Assembly: GCA_045578425.1 (NCBI GenBank)
Contig: JAZNKF010000017.1
Coordinates: forward strand, 1 to 7,290
Reading direction: 5' to 3'
DNA length: 7,290 nt
DNA from: RGIG3009 sp045578425
Lineage (GTDB): Bacteria; Bacillota; Clostridia; Oscillospirales; Acutalibacteraceae
Position 1 is the first letter of the stretch, and each line of letters starts with the position of its first letter. The translations under genes and the position numbers were made by a program. Shown here piece by piece: positions 5,277-7,290 of this stretch. The notes below the pieces were generated by a model. The model ran no database searches, was not told the origin of the DNA, and saw only the letters and a list, made by a program, of their open reading frames with translations.

Positions 5277-7139
5277 ATGATGTTGTTTTTTTCTCGCAAC
5301 GAAACGTATAGAAATCCGATTGGCGCAGTACCCCAAGGAACAAAAGTGGCTTTTCGCATTTGTCTTCCCAGGGAATGGGGGTGTTCCGCAGCGTTTTTTG
5401 TTCACCATATCGGGGGTGAGCCTGCTCGGTGGGATGGTATGTTTTGGGCGGGAGAAGACGGAACGGGCAACGAGTGGTGGGAGTGTCATTATACGCCGAC
5501 AGAAATGGGTGTGTATTGGTACCGCTTTGTGATTGACACCAAAAAAGGACGACGGTTTTTAGTGCGTAACGCCGATGCGACGGCAGCTGTTTTGGAAAAC
5601 GAGGGGGACGAGTGGCAACTGACGTGTTATGACAAAGAATTTACCACGCCGAATTGGTTGGCGGGTGGGGTGATGTATCAAATTTTTCCCGACCGATTTG
5701 CCAAAGCGGAAATTTTGACACAAAAAATGCCAACCGACCGTGTTTTGCGGAAAGACTGGGGAGGACAGCCGGAATGGCGACCGGATAACAGTGGGGTGGT
5801 ACGCAACAACGATTTCTTTGGCGGCAATTTGCGGGGAATACAAGAGAAGTTATCGTATCTTAAACGCTTGGGGGTGACGTGCTTATATCTTAACCCCATT
5901 TTTGAGGCGCATTCCAATCACCGTTATGACACGGCGCATTACGGGCGCATTGACCCGTTGTTGGGAACGCAAAAAGATTTTGAAGAACTGGCAAAGAAAG
6001 CAAAAGAAATGGGAATGCGTGTGATTTTGGATGGAGTGTTCAGTCATACGGGCGCGGATAGCGTGTATTTTAACAAACACGGGCGCTATGATGTGATTGG
6101 TGCTTATCAGTCACAGCAAGCACCCTTTTCTTCGTGGTATCGTTTTTCAAATTGGCCGACAGCGTATGCTTCATGGTGGGGGTTTGAGACCTTGCCGGAA
6201 GTGGACGAATTAAGTCCATCGTTTGTGGACTATATTTTGGGGAAAGAGGGCGTTGTTCGAAAGTGGATAACTGCCGGTGCTGCCGGTTGGCGTTTGGATG
6301 TTGCCGACGAATTACCGGATGCGTTTTTGGAACAGTTGCGAACGGCGGTAAAGCAAAGCGATGCCGAAGCAATCGTTATTGGTGAAGTGTGGGAGGATGC
6401 CAGCAACAAATACAGTTACGGCGAGCATCGGCGGTTTTTGTTGGGTAAAGAACTGGACAGTGTGATGAACTATCCGTTTCGTGGGGCTATTTTGGATTAT
6501 CTGCGCGGCGGAGAAGCAACGGATTTTTTCAATTCGGTGGAAAACATTTTGGAAAACTATCCGCCGCAGACGGTTCGGCTTTTGATGAACTCTTTGGGAA
6601 CACACGATACGGAGCGTGCTATTACTCTGTTGGCTGGAGAACCGAGCTGCGGACGAGGACGGGATTGGCAAGCAAAAACAACCTTGACTGCCGAACAACG
6701 GGATTATGGTATGAAGCAGATGAAGCTTGCTTCGTTATTACAATACACGTTGCCGGGAGTGCCGTGCCTTTATTACGGCGATGAGCGGGGAATGGAAGGG
6801 TACAAAGACCCTCTTAATCGCGGATGTTTTCCGTGGCAAGAGGACGAAGGTGAGTTGGTTTTGTGGTTTGAGCGGTTAGGCGCTGTGCGAGCACAGTGTG
6901 AGGCGTTGCGCGAAGGTAAGTTCCGATGTTTATATAAGGATAATCGTGTAGTGATGTTTGAGCGGCGTACAAAAGGAAACGTGATTTGTTGCGCTGTGAA
7001 TCCGACAAAAGAAAGCAAAACCATACCGTTACGCCCAGAAGGTTGGGAAATCTTAGCCGGAGAGGCGAATTTTGACAGTCAAAATCTCTATTTAAAGGCG
7101 CTTTCGGGAGTGATTTTAGAGGCAAAACCAACAAAATGA
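5277..7139 (+). CDS. GH13 alpha-glucan hydrolase, neopullulanase/cyclomaltodextrinase/maltogenic-amylase type, intracellular
   Basis: A 620-residue glycoside hydrolase expected to cut alpha-1,4 (and possibly alpha-1,6) bonds in malto-oligosaccharides, cyclodextrins or pullulan fragments. Residues 1-125 form a beta-rich N-terminal module of CBM34/E-set style (opening with RNPIGAVPQGT). A GH13 barrel follows from YQIFPDRF (134-141). Region I is DGVFSH (252-257); region II is GWRLD (337-341) with nucleophile Asp341; region III is GEVW (369-372) with acid/base Glu370; region IV is NSLGTHD (438-444) with transition-state Asp444. A small C-terminal beta domain ends the protein. The region V position reads LPEVD (306-310) where neopullulanases usually show MPKLN, so exact specificity is uncertain. 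No signal peptide or membrane segment is seen, so it should act on imported oligosaccharides or glycogen. The start at 5277 is chosen for AAAGGTG (5264-5270) 6 bases upstream; ATG 5280 is an alternative. A longer frame from 5187 crosses the divergent promoter. No intrinsic terminator follows. Confidence 0.93.
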   Translation: MMLFFSRNETYRNPIGAVPQGTKVAFRICLPREWGCSAAFFVHHIGGEPARWDGMFWAGEDGTGNEWWECHYTPTEMGVYWYRFVIDTKKGRRFLVRNADATAAVLENEGDEWQLTCYDKEFTTPNWLAGGVMYQIFPDRFAKAEILTQKMPTDRVLRKDWGGQPEWRPDNSGVVRNNDFFGGNLRGIQEKLSYLKRLGVTCLYLNPIFEAHSNHRYDTAHYGRIDPLLGTQKDFEELAKKAKEMGMRVILDGVFSHTGADSVYFNKHGRYDVIGAYQSQQAPFSSWYRFSNWPTAYASWWGFETLPEVDELSPSFVDYILGKEGVVRKWITAGAAGWRLDVADELPDAFLEQLRTAVKQSDAEAIVIGEVWEDASNKYSYGEHRRFLLGKELDSVMNYPFRGAILDYLRGGEATDFFNSVENILENYPPQTVRLLMNSLGTHDTERAITLLAGEPSCGRGRDWQAKTTLTAEQRDYGMKQMKLASLLQYTLPGVPCLYYGDERGMEGYKDPLNRGCFPWQEDEGELVLWFERLGAVRAQCEALREGKFRCLYKDNRVVMFERRTKGNVICCAVNPTKESKTIPLRPEGWEILAGEANFDSQNLYLKALSGVILEAKPTK

Positions 7140-7169
7140 AAAAAATCATAAAAAACCCTAAAAAAAGTG
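7140..7169 (+). promoter_or_regulatory. A-rich tract upstream of the rRNA-type promoter (possible UP element)
   Basis: The 30 bases between the amylase stop and the -35 box are almost all A with a few T and C (runs of five to seven A at 7140-7145, 7150-7155 and 7161-7166). Such A-tracts upstream of rRNA promoters bind the RNA polymerase alpha subunit and raise initiation. The tract holds no hairpin, so it does not terminate the amylase transcript. The role is inferred from position and composition. Confidence 0.5.
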
Positions 7170-7198
7170 TTGACAAAGGGAAAAAGGAGTGGTATGAT
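7170..7198 (+). promoter_or_regulatory. Strong promoter, probably of a ribosomal RNA operon
   Basis: A perfect -35 box TTGACA (7170-7175) and a -10 box TATGAT (7193-7198, one base from consensus) are separated by exactly 17 bases. Transcription should begin near 7205. It is the strongest promoter in the window, and what follows looks like a pre-rRNA leader rather than a coding gene. A promoter for another stable RNA remains possible because the mature gene is not visible. Confidence 0.85.
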
Positions 7199-7204
7199 AG
7201 CAAA

Positions 7205-7290
7205 GCTGTCCGCGAAAAGCGGGTAGCAAAAAGGACCTTGAAAATTAAACAATGTGAAAGAAAGAACGAACACACAACCCGTAATTTCTT
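7205..7290 (+). other. Start of a probable pre-rRNA leader (16S gene expected just beyond the window)
   Basis: No open frame or ribosome binding site is present. A 9-bp hairpin with a GAAAA loop (7205-7227, two G-U pairs) starts at the predicted first transcribed base. It is followed by GGACCTTGAAAATTAAACAA (7233-7252), the kind of CCTTGAAAA...AAACA element found in leaders before 16S genes and in rRNA spacers of Firmicutes; it includes the boxA-like antitermination core. Recognition is from memory of such leaders. The 16S gene itself is inferred, as the window stops at 7290. Confidence 0.7.

Noticed and set aside
5189..5359. N-terminal extension of the phosphatase to 5359
   Set aside because: It would run across its own promoter and into the amylase coding region; family members begin a few residues before the CTGN motif, as the 5188 start does.
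6814..7275. Minus-strand open frame of 153 codons near the right end
   Set aside because: It is antisense to the amylase C-terminus and crosses the rRNA-type promoter. Its Phe/Leu-rich product comes from the complement of A-rich tracts, and no ribosome site is evident.

Overview
The window looks like chromosomal DNA of an anaerobic Firmicute, most likely an uncultured gut-type member of the Clostridia. The reasons are Firmicute-style promoters and strong AGGAGG-like ribosome binding sites, a surface protein with Listeria-Bacteroides repeats plus a tandem wall-binding-type repeat tail, and a clostridial-style intracellular GH13 amylase. This assignment rests on gene style only; no taxonomic marker is fully inside the window.

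Layout. (1) 2-1231, plus strand: the 3' end of a large surface protein gene. Its visible part holds one and a half Listeria-Bacteroides (InlB B-type/Flg_new) repeats and seven 44-residue aromatic repeats. (2) 1261-1334: two adjacent hairpins between convergent genes, one serving each strand. (3) 1350-3125, minus strand: GTP-dependent phosphoenolpyruvate carboxykinase (pckG). It has its own sigma-A-type promoter, whose -35 box overlaps an imperfect Rex-like operator. (4) 3247-5188, minus strand: a compact operon of low-molecular-weight protein phosphatase, rimI and tsaD (4-nt overlap, then a 7-nt gap). It is driven by a promoter at 5220-5248 and closed by a U-tailed terminator. (5) 5277-7139, plus strand: a divergently transcribed cytoplasmic GH13 glycosidase of the neopullulanase/cyclomaltodextrinase type. 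(6) 7140-7290, plus strand: a near-consensus promoter and leader typical of a ribosomal RNA operon; the window ends before the expected 16S gene.

The pieces combine central carbon metabolism (PEP/oxaloacetate interconversion, intracellular malto-oligosaccharide breakdown), translation support (t6A tRNA modification, N-terminal acetylation, an rRNA operon) and a cell-surface repeat protein. I see no mobile element, CRISPR array, tRNA gene or defence system. No wholly new system is evident. The observations most worth checking are the Rex-like site at pckG, the residue-11 identity of the phosphatase encoded with t6A genes, the synonymous-only divergence between neighbouring surface repeats, and the unterminated amylase gene placed directly upstream of the rRNA-type promoter.
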